A stretch of 64,000 nt of DNA, taken from RUG12519 sp045649685 (lineage in GTDB: Bacteria; Bacillota; Clostridia; Oscillospirales; Ruminococcaceae). The stretch is from contig JAZRQJ010000007.1 of assembly GCA_045649685.1 (NCBI GenBank), forward strand, positions 248,001 through 312,000. The letters are read 5' to 3'. Under the pieces are notes generated by a model. It saw only the letters and a list, made by a program, of their open reading frames with translations, did no database searches and had not been told where the DNA came from. Positions 16,453 through 25,109 of the stretch are shown one piece after another (position 1 is the first letter of the stretch; every line of letters begins with the position of its first letter). Both the position numbers and the translations under genes were made by a program.

Positions 16453-17487
16453 TTGTTTGATAAAGATGTGGATTTTGAATGTAGATTGACAGAACCAGAA
16501 TTTAAACAAGAAGATGTGGATTTTGAATTTACTCTCAGACCCAAAACTATGAAAGAATATGTTGGACAGGATAAAGTTAAGGAAAATCTTTCCATATATA
16601 TAGAAGCTGCTCGCAGACGTGGAGATGCGTTAGATCATGTTTTACTCTACGGTCCGCCTGGTTTAGGTAAAACCACTTTGTCTATAATAATATCAAATGA
16701 ATTGGGAGTTAACATACGCATAACATCTGGACCTGCAATTGAAAAACCAGGAGATTTAGCAGCCCTGCTTTCAAGTTTAAACGAGAATGATGTTTTATTT
16801 ATTGATGAGATTCACAGACTTCCGCGTCAAGTAGAAGAAGTATTGTATCCAGCGATGGAAGATAATGCTATAGACATTATAATAGGTAAAGGACCATCCG
16901 CGCGTTCTATACGTTTGGATTTACCTAAATTTACTCTTGTAGGTGCTACAACTCGAGCAGGTCAGCTTTCTGCACCGTTAAGAGATAGATTTGGTGTGAT
17001 TTTGCGATTAGAATTATATAGTCCCGAAGAGTTGAAAACTATAATTATGCGAAGCGCAAAATTGTTAAATATTAAATGTGAGCCGGATGGAGCTTATGAG
17101 TTAGGAAAAAGATCTAGAGGAACTCCAAGAATTGCAAATAGACTTTTGAAAAGATCTAGGGATTTTGCACAGGTGCTTGGAGATGATATAATTAATTACG
17201 AAATAGTTCAAACATCTCTTAATAGATTAGGAATTGATGAAAAAGGATTAGAACCACTAGACATTAAAATGTTAAAAACTATGATAAGTAATTATTCTGG
17301 TGGACCAGTTGGGTTGGAAACTATAGCTGCATTATTAGGAGAAGAATCGGTTACTATTGAAGATGTGTATGAACCGTATTTAATGCAGTTAGGTTTTTTA
17401 ACCAGAACACCTCGTGGTAGATGTGTTACCGCTAAGGCTTATGAATATTTGAATATAGAAAAATTGGGTCAACAAACTATAAATTAA
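16453..17487 (+). CDS. ruvB: Holliday junction helicase motor RuvB
   Basis: AAA+ ATPase driving branch migration. 344 residues. Walker A is GPPGLGKTT, Walker B LFIDEIHRL, sensor 1 LVGATTRAG, and the C-terminal winged helix contains GFLTRTPRGR. The start is TTG at 16453 with AGGTGA 6 bases before. It completes a ruvC-ruvA-ruvB cluster that continues into glmM without a terminator. Confidence 0.97.
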   Translation: MFDKDVDFECRLTEPEFKQEDVDFEFTLRPKTMKEYVGQDKVKENLSIYIEAARRRGDALDHVLLYGPPGLGKTTLSIIISNELGVNIRITSGPAIEKPGDLAALLSSLNENDVLFIDEIHRLPRQVEEVLYPAMEDNAIDIIIGKGPSARSIRLDLPKFTLVGATTRAGQLSAPLRDRFGVILRLELYSPEELKTIIMRSAKLLNIKCEPDGAYELGKRSRGTPRIANRLLKRSRDFAQVLGDDIINYEIVQTSLNRLGIDEKGLEPLDIKMLKTMISNYSGGPVGLETIAALLGEESVTIEDVYEPYLMQLGFLTRTPRGRCVTAKAYEYLNIEKLGQQTIN

Positions 17488-17525
17488 GTTGTTTGATGTT
17501 GTTATTTTTGAGGAGTTATTTTAAT

Positions 17526-18881
17526 ATGGGAAAACTTTTTGGAACAGATGGAATTAGAGGTATTGTTGGAGCGGAACTTTCTTGTGAATTGGCAATGAAA
17601 GTGGGAAAAGCCGTAGCTTATGTTTTGGCTAAACATAATAAAAATAAGCCCAATATAATTATTGGACGTGATACGCGAATATCAGGACAAATGTTGGAAG
17701 CAGCTTTGGTTGCTGGAATTTGTTCTTTTGGAGCAGATTGTCTTTTGGCAGAAGTTGTTCCCACACCGGCAATTTCTTTGTTGGCAAAAAAATATAAATG
17801 TGATGCGGGAATCATGATATCTGCATCGCATAATCCAGCGGAATTTAATGGTATAAAAATATTTAATGGTGAAGGCTTAAAGCTTTCCGATGAATTAGAA
17901 TTGGAAATTGAGGACTTTATTTTAAATTGTGATGATAAAATACCTTTAGATAGTGATAGAGAACCGGGAAGAAGCTTTTTATGTAAGGACGCTGCTAAGG
18001 ATTATGTTGATTATGTTTGTGCAACTACAAAATGCAGTGATTTGTCTGGAATAAAAGTTATAGTAGACTGTGCTAATGGGAGTGCATCTGCGACGGCGCA
18101 AAGTATTTTTAAAAAATTAAATGTGAATGCAGATTTCATAAATAATGACCCGAATGGTTTTAACATTAATTATGAATGTGGGTCGACTCATGTTGATAAG
18201 CTTGCTAACTATGTTAAAGAGGGTAAGTATGATGTTGGGGTTGCTTTTGACGGTGATGCGGATAGATGCTTGGCTGTTGATGAAAATGGAAATGTAATTG
18301 ATGGAGATCAATTGATTGCAATATTTGCTAAATATATGCAGAAAAATGAATGTCTTGATGGTAATACTGTAGTAGTTACAGTTATGTCTAACTTAGGGTT
18401 TTTCCATTTTGCTAAAGAAAACAATATAAATTTAGAAGTAACTAACGTTGGAGACAGATATGTTCTGGAAAATATGATAACTAATGGACATAAGATAGGT
18501 GGAGAGCAGTCTGGACATATTATTTTTAAGGATTTTGCGAATACTGGTGATGGTCAGTTAACGGCGATTCAATTATTGGATTGTATGAAAAACAGTGGTA
18601 AATCTTTTTCTAAGTTAGCAAGTGTTATGAATAAATTCCCTCAAATTTTAGTTAATGTTAAGGCTAATAATGAACAAAAGGAAATTTATTTAAATAGTCC
18701 AGAAATTGAAGATTACATACATCAAAAAGAACAATTGTTGGGAGAAAATGGTAGAATATTAGTTAGATGTTCGGGCACTGAACCAATAATACGTGTAATG
18801 ATTGAAGGTAAAAATAAAAATTTAATTAAAGAAATATCGAATGAAATAGCAGAAAAAATAGTTGAGGTTGTTTGTGCATGA
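17526..18881 (+). CDS. glmM: Phosphoglucosamine mutase
   Basis: Interconverts glucosamine-6-P and glucosamine-1-P, feeding GlmU for UDP-GlcNAc. 451 residues, usual size. GTDGIRG near the N-terminus, the phospho-Ser loop MISASHNPAEFNGIKIF near 100, the Mg loop DGDADR near 245, sugar-binding GGEQSGHIIF near 325 and phosphate-binding RCSGTEPIIRVMIEG near 418 are all intact. I use ATG 17526 (GAGGAG upstream) rather than the frame start at 17493. It overlaps the following methyltransferase by four bases. Confidence 0.97.
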   Translation: MGKLFGTDGIRGIVGAELSCELAMKVGKAVAYVLAKHNKNKPNIIIGRDTRISGQMLEAALVAGICSFGADCLLAEVVPTPAISLLAKKYKCDAGIMISASHNPAEFNGIKIFNGEGLKLSDELELEIEDFILNCDDKIPLDSDREPGRSFLCKDAAKDYVDYVCATTKCSDLSGIKVIVDCANGSASATAQSIFKKLNVNADFINNDPNGFNINYECGSTHVDKLANYVKEGKYDVGVAFDGDADRCLAVDENGNVIDGDQLIAIFAKYMQKNECLDGNTVVVTVMSNLGFFHFAKENNINLEVTNVGDRYVLENMITNGHKIGGEQSGHIIFKDFANTGDGQLTAIQLLDCMKNSGKSFSKLASVMNKFPQILVNVKANNEQKEIYLNSPEIEDYIHQKEQLLGENGRILVRCSGTEPIIRVMIEGKNKNLIKEISNEIAEKIVEVVCA

Positions 18882-19738
18882 GAACTGCGTTTAATTGGAA
18901 AGACTATGAACTTATAGATACATCTAATGGAAATAGGCTTGAAAGATGGGGAAAAAAGATATTAGTTAGACCCGATCCACAGATTATATGGAATACAGAT
19001 AAAATCAATTCACATTGGAATAATGTTGATGCAAGATATTATCGCTCATCGAGTGGAGGAGGAAGCTGGAAATATTTTCATGGTGAGATATCAAAGCAAA
19101 ATATTCGTTGGAAGGATTTGACTTTTAAGGTTGAACCTACCGGATTTAAACATATGGGACTTTTTCCTGAACAGGCTGCTAATTGGGAATTTTTTATTAA
19201 TAAGATAGAAAAAGCAAAAAGATCTATATCTGTTATTAATTTGTTTGCTTATACTGGTGGAGCGACTTTAGCTTGTGCTAAAGCGGGTGCGTCAGTTTGT
19301 CATGTTGATGCATCTAAAGGCATGGTTAGTTGGGCAAGGGAAAATGCAAAATTGTCTTTCCTAGAGAAGGTACCAATACGCTGGATTGTTGATGATTGTG
19401 AAAAATTTGTTGCTCGAGAAATTCGTAGAGGCAGAAAATACGATGCTATTATTTTAGATCCGCCTTCTTATGGAAGAGGACCTAACGGAGAAGTTTGGAA
19501 AATAGAGGATAAGATATATGGTTTATTAACTATGTTGAAACAACTTTTATCGGACAAACCTTTGTTTTTTGCTTTAAATTCATATACATCTGGATTTTCG
19601 CCAGAAACTATGAAATATTTGGTTGGCGTTACAATTGCAGATTCTTTCAATAATTTATCTTGCGATGAGGTTGGTTTAAAGGTTTCTCAAACAGATTTTG
19701 AATTGCCGTGTGGTAATACTGCTCTTGCGTGGAATTAA
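18878..19738 (+). CDS. Class I SAM-dependent methyltransferase (RlmI/RlmK-like)
   Basis: 286 residues. A Rossmann methyltransferase core starts at ISVINLFAYTGGATLACAKAG (SAM-binding motif I, near 107), continues with CHVDASKGMVSWARENAKL, and has the catalytic-loop motif IILDPPSYGRG near 190. It resembles the RlmI/RlmK group that methylates 23S rRNA, but lacks the N-terminal PUA domain. The target is therefore uncertain. ATG 18878 overlaps the glmM stop (ATGA) with GAGG 10 bases upstream. Confidence 0.85.
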   Translation: MRTAFNWKDYELIDTSNGNRLERWGKKILVRPDPQIIWNTDKINSHWNNVDARYYRSSSGGGSWKYFHGEISKQNIRWKDLTFKVEPTGFKHMGLFPEQAANWEFFINKIEKAKRSISVINLFAYTGGATLACAKAGASVCHVDASKGMVSWARENAKLSFLEKVPIRWIVDDCEKFVAREIRRGRKYDAIILDPPSYGRGPNGEVWKIEDKIYGLLTMLKQLLSDKPLFFALNSYTSGFSPETMKYLVGVTIADSFNNLSCDEVGLKVSQTDFELPCGNTALAWN

Positions 19739-19759
19739 AAACTTTAAGAAAAGGAATAT

Positions 19760-20611
19760 GTGGGTTATATGCAGTCTTTAATTGATGCTAGCAATTTATG
19801 TTTTTCATATTCAAGGGAAGGCAAAAATATAGACATTTTACATAATTTGAATTTTTCAGTTAAACAAGGAGAGTTTATAGCAATAGTTGGGCATAACGGA
19901 AGTGGTAAATCTACTTTGGCAAAATTGCTTAATGCTATATTTGTTCCGACATCTGGTACTATAATTGTGGATGGCGTCTGTGTTGAGGACGGACAGACTG
20001 TTTTTGAAGTGAGAAAAAAGATTGGAATGGTTTTTCAGAATCCAGATAACCAGCTTGTTGCTACTCTTGTTGATGAAGATGTTGCGTTTGCATTAGAAAA
20101 TTTATGTGTTCCTGCTAGTGAAATAGGAAAAATAATAGATGACACATTGAAAATGGTTGGAATGTATGAGTCGAAAAAGAGTGTAGTTTCTAAGTTATCC
20201 GGAGGACAAAAACAGAGGGTGGCAATTGCTGGAATTTTGGCAATGAAACCAAAATGTATTGTTTTTGATGAATCTACATCGATGTTGGATCCTATTGGAA
20301 GAAGAGAAGTGCTGAATATAATGAAAAAGCTGAATTGTGAGAATAAAACAACAGTCATTAATATAACACACTATATGGAAGAAGTTGTTTTGGCTGATAG
20401 AGTCATTGTTCTTAAAGATGGGAAATTTTTAAAAGAGGGTACGCCTAGAGATATATTTTCAGATAAAGAAGTATTGAACAAAGCTAATTTATCTGTTCCG
20501 CAAGTTACAGAATTTTTTAATTTGTTGTGTGATAAGTGTAATATTGATGAAAAAACAGTTTTAGATGTTGATGAGTGTGTTGATGTTTTATCGGATTTGT
20601 TAGGGGGATAA
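19760..20611 (+). CDS. ecfA1: Energy-coupling factor transporter ATPase 1
   Basis: One of two ATPases of the shared ECF vitamin-transport module. 283 residues from GTG 19760; ATG 19769 is an alternative. AAGGA at 19751 is close to the first and far from the second, so the start is unsettled. Walker A GHNGSGKST, Q-loop GMVFQNPDNQLVA, signature LSGGQKQRVAIAG, Walker B CIVFDESTSMLDP and switch His NITHYMEEV are seen. The order ecfA1-ecfA2-ecfT-truA is the standard Firmicutes arrangement. The only S component in the window is bioY at 39209, unlinked, as expected for a group II ECF system. Confidence 0.95.
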   Translation: MGYMQSLIDASNLCFSYSREGKNIDILHNLNFSVKQGEFIAIVGHNGSGKSTLAKLLNAIFVPTSGTIIVDGVCVEDGQTVFEVRKKIGMVFQNPDNQLVATLVDEDVAFALENLCVPASEIGKIIDDTLKMVGMYESKKSVVSKLSGGQKQRVAIAGILAMKPKCIVFDESTSMLDPIGRREVLNIMKKLNCENKTTVINITHYMEEVVLADRVIVLKDGKFLKEGTPRDIFSDKEVLNKANLSVPQVTEFFNLLCDKCNIDEKTVLDVDECVDVLSDLLGG

Positions 20612-20615
20612 TATT

Positions 20616-21479
20616 TTGCCAATTATTGAGTTAAAGGATGTTACTTATTTTTATGATGGAACTAATAATTTGGAAAGTAGAGCTATAAGAAATGTGTCTT
20701 TTTCTGTAGAAAAAGGGGAATATATTGGAGTTATAGGACACACTGGATCGGGAAAGTCTACTTTAATAAAACATTTGAATTGCATTTTAAGGCCAACTTG
20801 TGGTAAGGTTTATATAGACGGTGTTGATGTTTGGTCAGATAAAAAAATTTTATCTAAAATTAGAAGAAAGGTTGGATTAGTTTTTCAATATCCAGAATAT
20901 CAACTTTTTGAGGAAACTATTGAAAAAGATATTGCGTTTGGGCCTAAAAATTTGGGACTGAATAAAGAGGAAACAGAAAGAAGAGTTATGAGAGCTGCTC
21001 AAATGGTTGAGATAGATAGAAATTTGCTTTTTAAAAGTCCGTTTGAAATTTCAGGAGGAGAGAAAAGGCGAGTAGCAATTGCTGGAATTTTGGCAATGGA
21101 ACCCGATATATTGGTTTTAGATGAACCTGCAGCTGGGTTGGATCCCATGGGTAAAGAAAAAATATTAAAAATTATAGAGCACTATCATAAATATGAAAAA
21201 AGAACAGTAATACATGTAACTCATAGCATGGAGGATATTGCAAAATATGCGGATAAGATTTTAATTATGAATAGTGGTGAAGTTGTGAGCTACGATTCTG
21301 TTGATAATACCTTTAAAGATGTGGACATGCTCAAAAATATTGGACTGGATATTCCTCAAATAACAAAGGTGTTTTTTAAATTAAGAAAGAAAGGGTTTAA
21401 TATACCTTCTAATATCTACACCGTGGAAGATGCTGTTGATATTGTAAAGAATATATTAATAGAAAAGGAAAGGCAATGA
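20616..21479 (+). CDS. ecfA2: Energy-coupling factor transporter ATPase 2
   Basis: Second ATPase of the ECF module, pairing with EcfA1. 287 residues. Walker A GHTGSGKST, Q-loop GLVFQYPEYQLFE, signature ISGGEKRRVAIAG, Walker B ILVLDEPAAGLDP and switch His HVTHSMEDI are intact. The start is TTG at 20616 behind a GGGGG element. It overlaps ecfT by four bases (ATGA). Confidence 0.95.
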   Translation: MPIIELKDVTYFYDGTNNLESRAIRNVSFSVEKGEYIGVIGHTGSGKSTLIKHLNCILRPTCGKVYIDGVDVWSDKKILSKIRRKVGLVFQYPEYQLFEETIEKDIAFGPKNLGLNKEETERRVMRAAQMVEIDRNLLFKSPFEISGGEKRRVAIAGILAMEPDILVLDEPAAGLDPMGKEKILKIIEHYHKYEKRTVIHVTHSMEDIAKYADKILIMNSGEVVSYDSVDNTFKDVDMLKNIGLDIPQITKVFFKLRKKGFNIPSNIYTVEDAVDIVKNILIEKERQ

Positions 21480-22279
21480 TACGTGATATAACTTTAGGAC
21501 AATATTTTGCAGGAAACTCTATATTGCATAAAATTGATCCTAGGACTAAAATTTTATCTACAGTTGTTTATATTTTGGTATTGTTTTTATTTGATAACTT
21601 TTTGTGTTATGCAATTAATTTCTTGGTTATATTTGCTCTTTACAGTAGATGTAAAATATCATTAAAAATGATGTTAAATAACATAAAGCCTGTTTTACCA
21701 ATATTGATTTTTACTTCAATTATAAATTTATTTACAATAAAAGATGGTGAGGTTATTTTTAGCGTTTGGATTTTTTCCATTACCGATAAATCAATATTAT
21801 TTATTTTAATGATTTTTTTAAGGATTGTTTTATTAATATTTTCTTCTTCTCTTTTGACATATACTACATTGCCTATAGATTTAACTTATGGACTGGAAAG
21901 AATTTTAAAGCCTTTGTCTAAAATAAAATTTCCGGTAGATGAGATCTCTATGATGATTTCTATAGCAATTCGATTTGTTCCAACGCTAGTTTCAGAAACC
22001 GAAAAAATAATTTCTGCTCAAAAATCTAGAGGAGTAGATATGGAAAGCGGTAATATTGTAAAGAAAGTTAAGTGTATGATTCCAATATTAATCCCTCTTT
22101 TTGTTTCTGCTTTTAGGCGTGCTGATGAACTTGCTATGGCAATGGAGTCTCGCTGCTATAGAGTTGGCAAAAATCGTACTAGATATAAAAAATTACAATT
22201 TTGTCATTTGGATTTGATTTTTTTAGGTGGATTTGTGGCAATTGTTGTTGCTTTAATGCTAGTAAATTTATTTTTATGA
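21476..22279 (+). CDS. ecfT: Energy-coupling factor transporter transmembrane protein
   Basis: Membrane scaffold joining the ATPases to exchangeable S components. 267 residues, with about five to six membrane segments. The two coupling-helix motifs are present: SAQKSRGVDMESG near 180 and AFRRADELAMAMESRCY near 205, the latter with the usual Ala-Arg-Gly-like charge pattern. It overlaps ecfA2 by four bases. truA follows. Confidence 0.95.
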   Translation: MIRDITLGQYFAGNSILHKIDPRTKILSTVVYILVLFLFDNFLCYAINFLVIFALYSRCKISLKMMLNNIKPVLPILIFTSIINLFTIKDGEVIFSVWIFSITDKSILFILMIFLRIVLLIFSSSLLTYTTLPIDLTYGLERILKPLSKIKFPVDEISMMISIAIRFVPTLVSETEKIISAQKSRGVDMESGNIVKKVKCMIPILIPLFVSAFRRADELAMAMESRCYRVGKNRTRYKKLQFCHLDLIFLGGFVAIVVALMLVNLFL

Positions 22280-22308
22280 TTGTAAATAATTGAATGTTAG
22301 GAAGATAT

Positions 22309-23043
22309 ATGAGGAGATTACTTTTTTGTATTAGTTATAATGGCAGCGCATATCATGGTTGGCAAGTTCAAAAAAATAGTTTAACTGTTCAAAAGGTTGT
22401 GCAAGATGCTATTGAAAAAGTTACAGGTTGGAGAAACGATATTGTTGCTTGTTCAAGGACCGATGCTGGTGTTCATGCTAACAATTTTTTCTTTCACATG
22501 GATAGTGATTTAAATATAACACCACATAATATGAGAAGAGCAGTTAGTAGTCGTTTGCCTTTAGATATTGAAATAAAGTCGGTTGCTGAAGTGGATTCGT
22601 CGTTTCATGCACGGTATTCTGCCAAATCAAAGGAATATATATATAAAATTTGGAATTCTAGAATAAGAAATCCTTTTCTTGAGAATCTTGTTTGGCATTA
22701 TGATAGACCCTTAGATTTAGTAAAAATAAAGTTAGCTGCTAAAGAATTAATTGGTGAATATGATTTTACGTCATTTTGTTCAATTAAATCTGATGTAGAA
22801 AACAAGGTGAGAGCTTTATATGACATTGAAGTGTTAAAAAGTGATAGCATGGTTAGTTTTAGATTGGTTGGTAATGGCTTCTTACATAATATGGTTAGAA
22901 TAATTGTTGGAACATTAGTGAATGTTTCAGAAGGATTAATTGATCCATTAGATATTCGTGATATAATTGATAAGAAAAATAGACAAGAAGCTGGGAAAAC
23001 AGCACCTCCTAGTGGGTTGTATTTGAATAATGTGTTTTATTAA
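22309..23043 (+). CDS. truA: tRNA pseudouridine(38-40) synthase TruA
   Basis: Modifies the anticodon arm of many tRNAs. 244 residues from ATG 22309. The frame also opens at ATG 22294, but only 22309 has a ribosome binding site (AGGA, 7 bases upstream). The catalytic Asp is in ACSRTDAGVHA, and FCSIKSDVENKVRALYDIE and VGNGFLHNMVRIIVGTL are typical. Downstream of ecfT as in other Firmicutes. Confidence 0.96.
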   Translation: MRRLLFCISYNGSAYHGWQVQKNSLTVQKVVQDAIEKVTGWRNDIVACSRTDAGVHANNFFFHMDSDLNITPHNMRRAVSSRLPLDIEIKSVAEVDSSFHARYSAKSKEYIYKIWNSRIRNPFLENLVWHYDRPLDLVKIKLAAKELIGEYDFTSFCSIKSDVENKVRALYDIEVLKSDSMVSFRLVGNGFLHNMVRIIVGTLVNVSEGLIDPLDIRDIIDKKNRQEAGKTAPPSGLYLNNVFY

Positions 23044-23093
23044 TTTGTAAAATTTTAAACAATTTTGTGTTTTTATGTGGAGGAAAAGTTAAA

Positions 23094-24221
23094 ATGCGTG
23101 AGAATTTAAATATAGACACATATAGAAAAAAAAGACGCAGAAAAAATTTTTACAAATATTTTAAGTATGCAATGATTGCTGTTTTAGCTTTAGCTTTTTT
23201 TGTTTTAATTTGGAATTTTTTTATAAATCAAAGAATGTGTAGTCAGGATACTTTTAATTTTCCTATTTCACTTTCAGGTGATTCGGTGATAGATTTCCAA
23301 AAAAATGAAACAGGATTTGCGGTTCTTACTAATAAGCAGCTTGATTTTTATTCATTAAGCGGTATAAAATTACGAACTGTAAATAATACTGCTACTTTGC
23401 CAGTAATTAATAACTGTGGGGATAAGACTCTTTTATATGAGCAAGGTGGAACGGGATATAGTTTAGAAAAAGGTAATTCAACAATAATTAAAAATACAAT
23501 TGAAGATAAAATTATATTAGGAAAAGTTGCTAAAAATGGAAATGTTGCTTTAGTAACTGAAGATGAAAGATACGCATGTAGTTTAGTGGTATATGATGGA
23601 TCATCTAATCAGATTTTTAGATGGAATTCAGCTGAAAATATAATTACTGATTTTTGTTTTACTGATAGTGGTGATGGTTGTGTAGTTGCGACTATGGGAG
23701 CTAAAGATGGTGTGACCAAAGGAACTGTTTATGGACTTAATTTTTCTAACAATAAAGAAATGTTTAAAACTGTTATTGGAGATTGTATGCCGCTTGCTAT
23801 AAAACTTAGTAAAGGACATAGCAATATTATTTGCGAAAACAAACTGGTTTTTGTTGATGACAAGGGAAGTGTTTTGAAGGAAAAACCATATGTAGATAAA
23901 TTAGTGAAATATGTTTTAACACAGAATGATTATATTGTTATGCTGTTTTCTGAAGAGTCAAAATCTATAGCAAAGTTAGTTGTGTACGATAGTTTGGGTG
24001 AAGAGGTGTCACAAACTGAACTTAAAGAAAAAATAAGAAATATTGATAGTGATGGTAGAAATGTTGTAGTTTTAACAGATAATTCTGTTGTTTGCTGTGA
24101 TATGCAATTGAAAATTTTAAATACTATAAACAACAAACAAAATGTTGATAGAATTATTTGTATAGATTCATTTGTCTACGATATATCCATGGGTCGTGTG
24201 CATAAGTTTGCACTACAATAA
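23094..24221 (+). CDS. DUF5711-like single-pass membrane protein
   Basis: 375 residues from ATG 23094, with a GGAGG element upstream. A very basic N-terminus (KKRRRKNFYKYFKY) precedes one membrane segment (about 26-46: AMIAVLALAFFVLIWNFF), so the rest is outside. The extracytoplasmic part looks like repeated beta-strand blades (VIDFQKNETGFAVLTNKQL, NVALVTEDERYACSLVVYDG), as in a beta-propeller. I assign DUF5711 from this pattern and the CvpA neighbour. The function is unknown; a role at the envelope or in division is only a guess. Confidence 0.7.
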   Translation: MRENLNIDTYRKKRRRKNFYKYFKYAMIAVLALAFFVLIWNFFINQRMCSQDTFNFPISLSGDSVIDFQKNETGFAVLTNKQLDFYSLSGIKLRTVNNTATLPVINNCGDKTLLYEQGGTGYSLEKGNSTIIKNTIEDKIILGKVAKNGNVALVTEDERYACSLVVYDGSSNQIFRWNSAENIITDFCFTDSGDGCVVATMGAKDGVTKGTVYGLNFSNNKEMFKTVIGDCMPLAIKLSKGHSNIICENKLVFVDDKGSVLKEKPYVDKLVKYVLTQNDYIVMLFSEESKSIAKLVVYDSLGEEVSQTELKEKIRNIDSDGRNVVVLTDNSVVCCDMQLKILNTINNKQNVDRIICIDSFVYDISMGRVHKFALQ

Positions 24222-24233
24222 AAGGAGAGGTTT

Positions 24234-24944
24234 ATGCATTTGTTTATGCCAATTATATATGATGCTATTGTTGTTTTTGTAATAATATCTAGTGTTATAT
24301 TTTCATATAGAATAGGGTTCTTACGCAGTATACTATCTGTTGTTAGTTATTCTGTTAGTTTTTTTATCGCAAATTTTTTAGGAAGATTTGTTTCGCAAAT
24401 AATTTTTGATAATTTTATACGATCCAATATTGAAAATGATATTTTTAGCACATTAAATAATTCTTTGAATTCTGGTAATATGGTGAGTGGTATTAATAAA
24501 ATTTCTAGCGTTATACCGAACTGGTTAACATCATCTTTAATAGGAGAAAAAACGATAGATGATGTGGCTGGGGGATTTATTGCTAAAAATGATTTGAGTG
24601 CAGCGTCTAATGCTATAGCAAATCAAATTTTTAGACCATATATAATAATGATTATATCTATAATATCATTTTTTGTTTTGTTTGCAGCTGCGAAAATTTT
24701 ATTTAGATATATATATATGTTAACTAGTGTCGTAGAAAGAATGCCTGTGATTGGAACAGTTAATGGATTGTTGGGTGGATTATGTGGTGTAATAAAGGCG
24801 GCTATTTTGTTGTTTATTATTGCTATAATTGCTTTTGTTATAATATTAATTACTAAAAATGAAATGAGTTGGATAAATACGGGTATAATAAATGATACAC
24901 ATTTGTTTTTTATGTTTTATAAATTTATTCCTTTTATCAAGTAA
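24234..24944 (+). CDS. CvpA-family membrane protein
   Basis: 236 residues, with about four membrane segments. An N-terminal pair of segments (about 8-50) and two more around 140-165 and 185-210 carry the CvpA-type GTVNGLLGGLCGVIKAAILLF. In E. coli CvpA is linked to colicin V production and purF; in Clostridia its role is unclear. AAAGGAGAGG precedes the ATG, 12 bases after the DUF5711 gene. It ends the co-directional run that begins at ruvC. No strong terminator follows. Confidence 0.8.
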   Translation: MHLFMPIIYDAIVVFVIISSVIFSYRIGFLRSILSVVSYSVSFFIANFLGRFVSQIIFDNFIRSNIENDIFSTLNNSLNSGNMVSGINKISSVIPNWLTSSLIGEKTIDDVAGGFIAKNDLSAASNAIANQIFRPYIIMIISIISFFVLFAAAKILFRYIYMLTSVVERMPVIGTVNGLLGGLCGVIKAAILLFIIAIIAFVIILITKNEMSWINTGIINDTHLFFMFYKFIPFIK

Positions 24945-25011
24945 TTTTTATTTCATTATAGTTTTGAAACTTTTTGTTGAGTGTTGTTGTCAATTTGTTT
25001 ATATTATGCTC

Positions 25012-25040
25012 TTGAAAAATTTTTAATAATGTTGCATAAT
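25012..25040 (+). promoter_or_regulatory. Sigma-A promoter for clpE
   Basis: TTGAAA (25012-25017), a 17-base spacer and CATAAT (25035-25040) lie 70 bases upstream of clpE. I see no CIRCE element (TTAGCACTC-N9-GAGTGCTAA) or clear CtsR direct repeat between them. Confidence 0.65.
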
Positions 25041-25109
25041 TATATTAAGTATTTTTATATCGTGTTATAAAAATTTAACAGAATTTAAACTTATTAAAGG
25101 AGAACATAT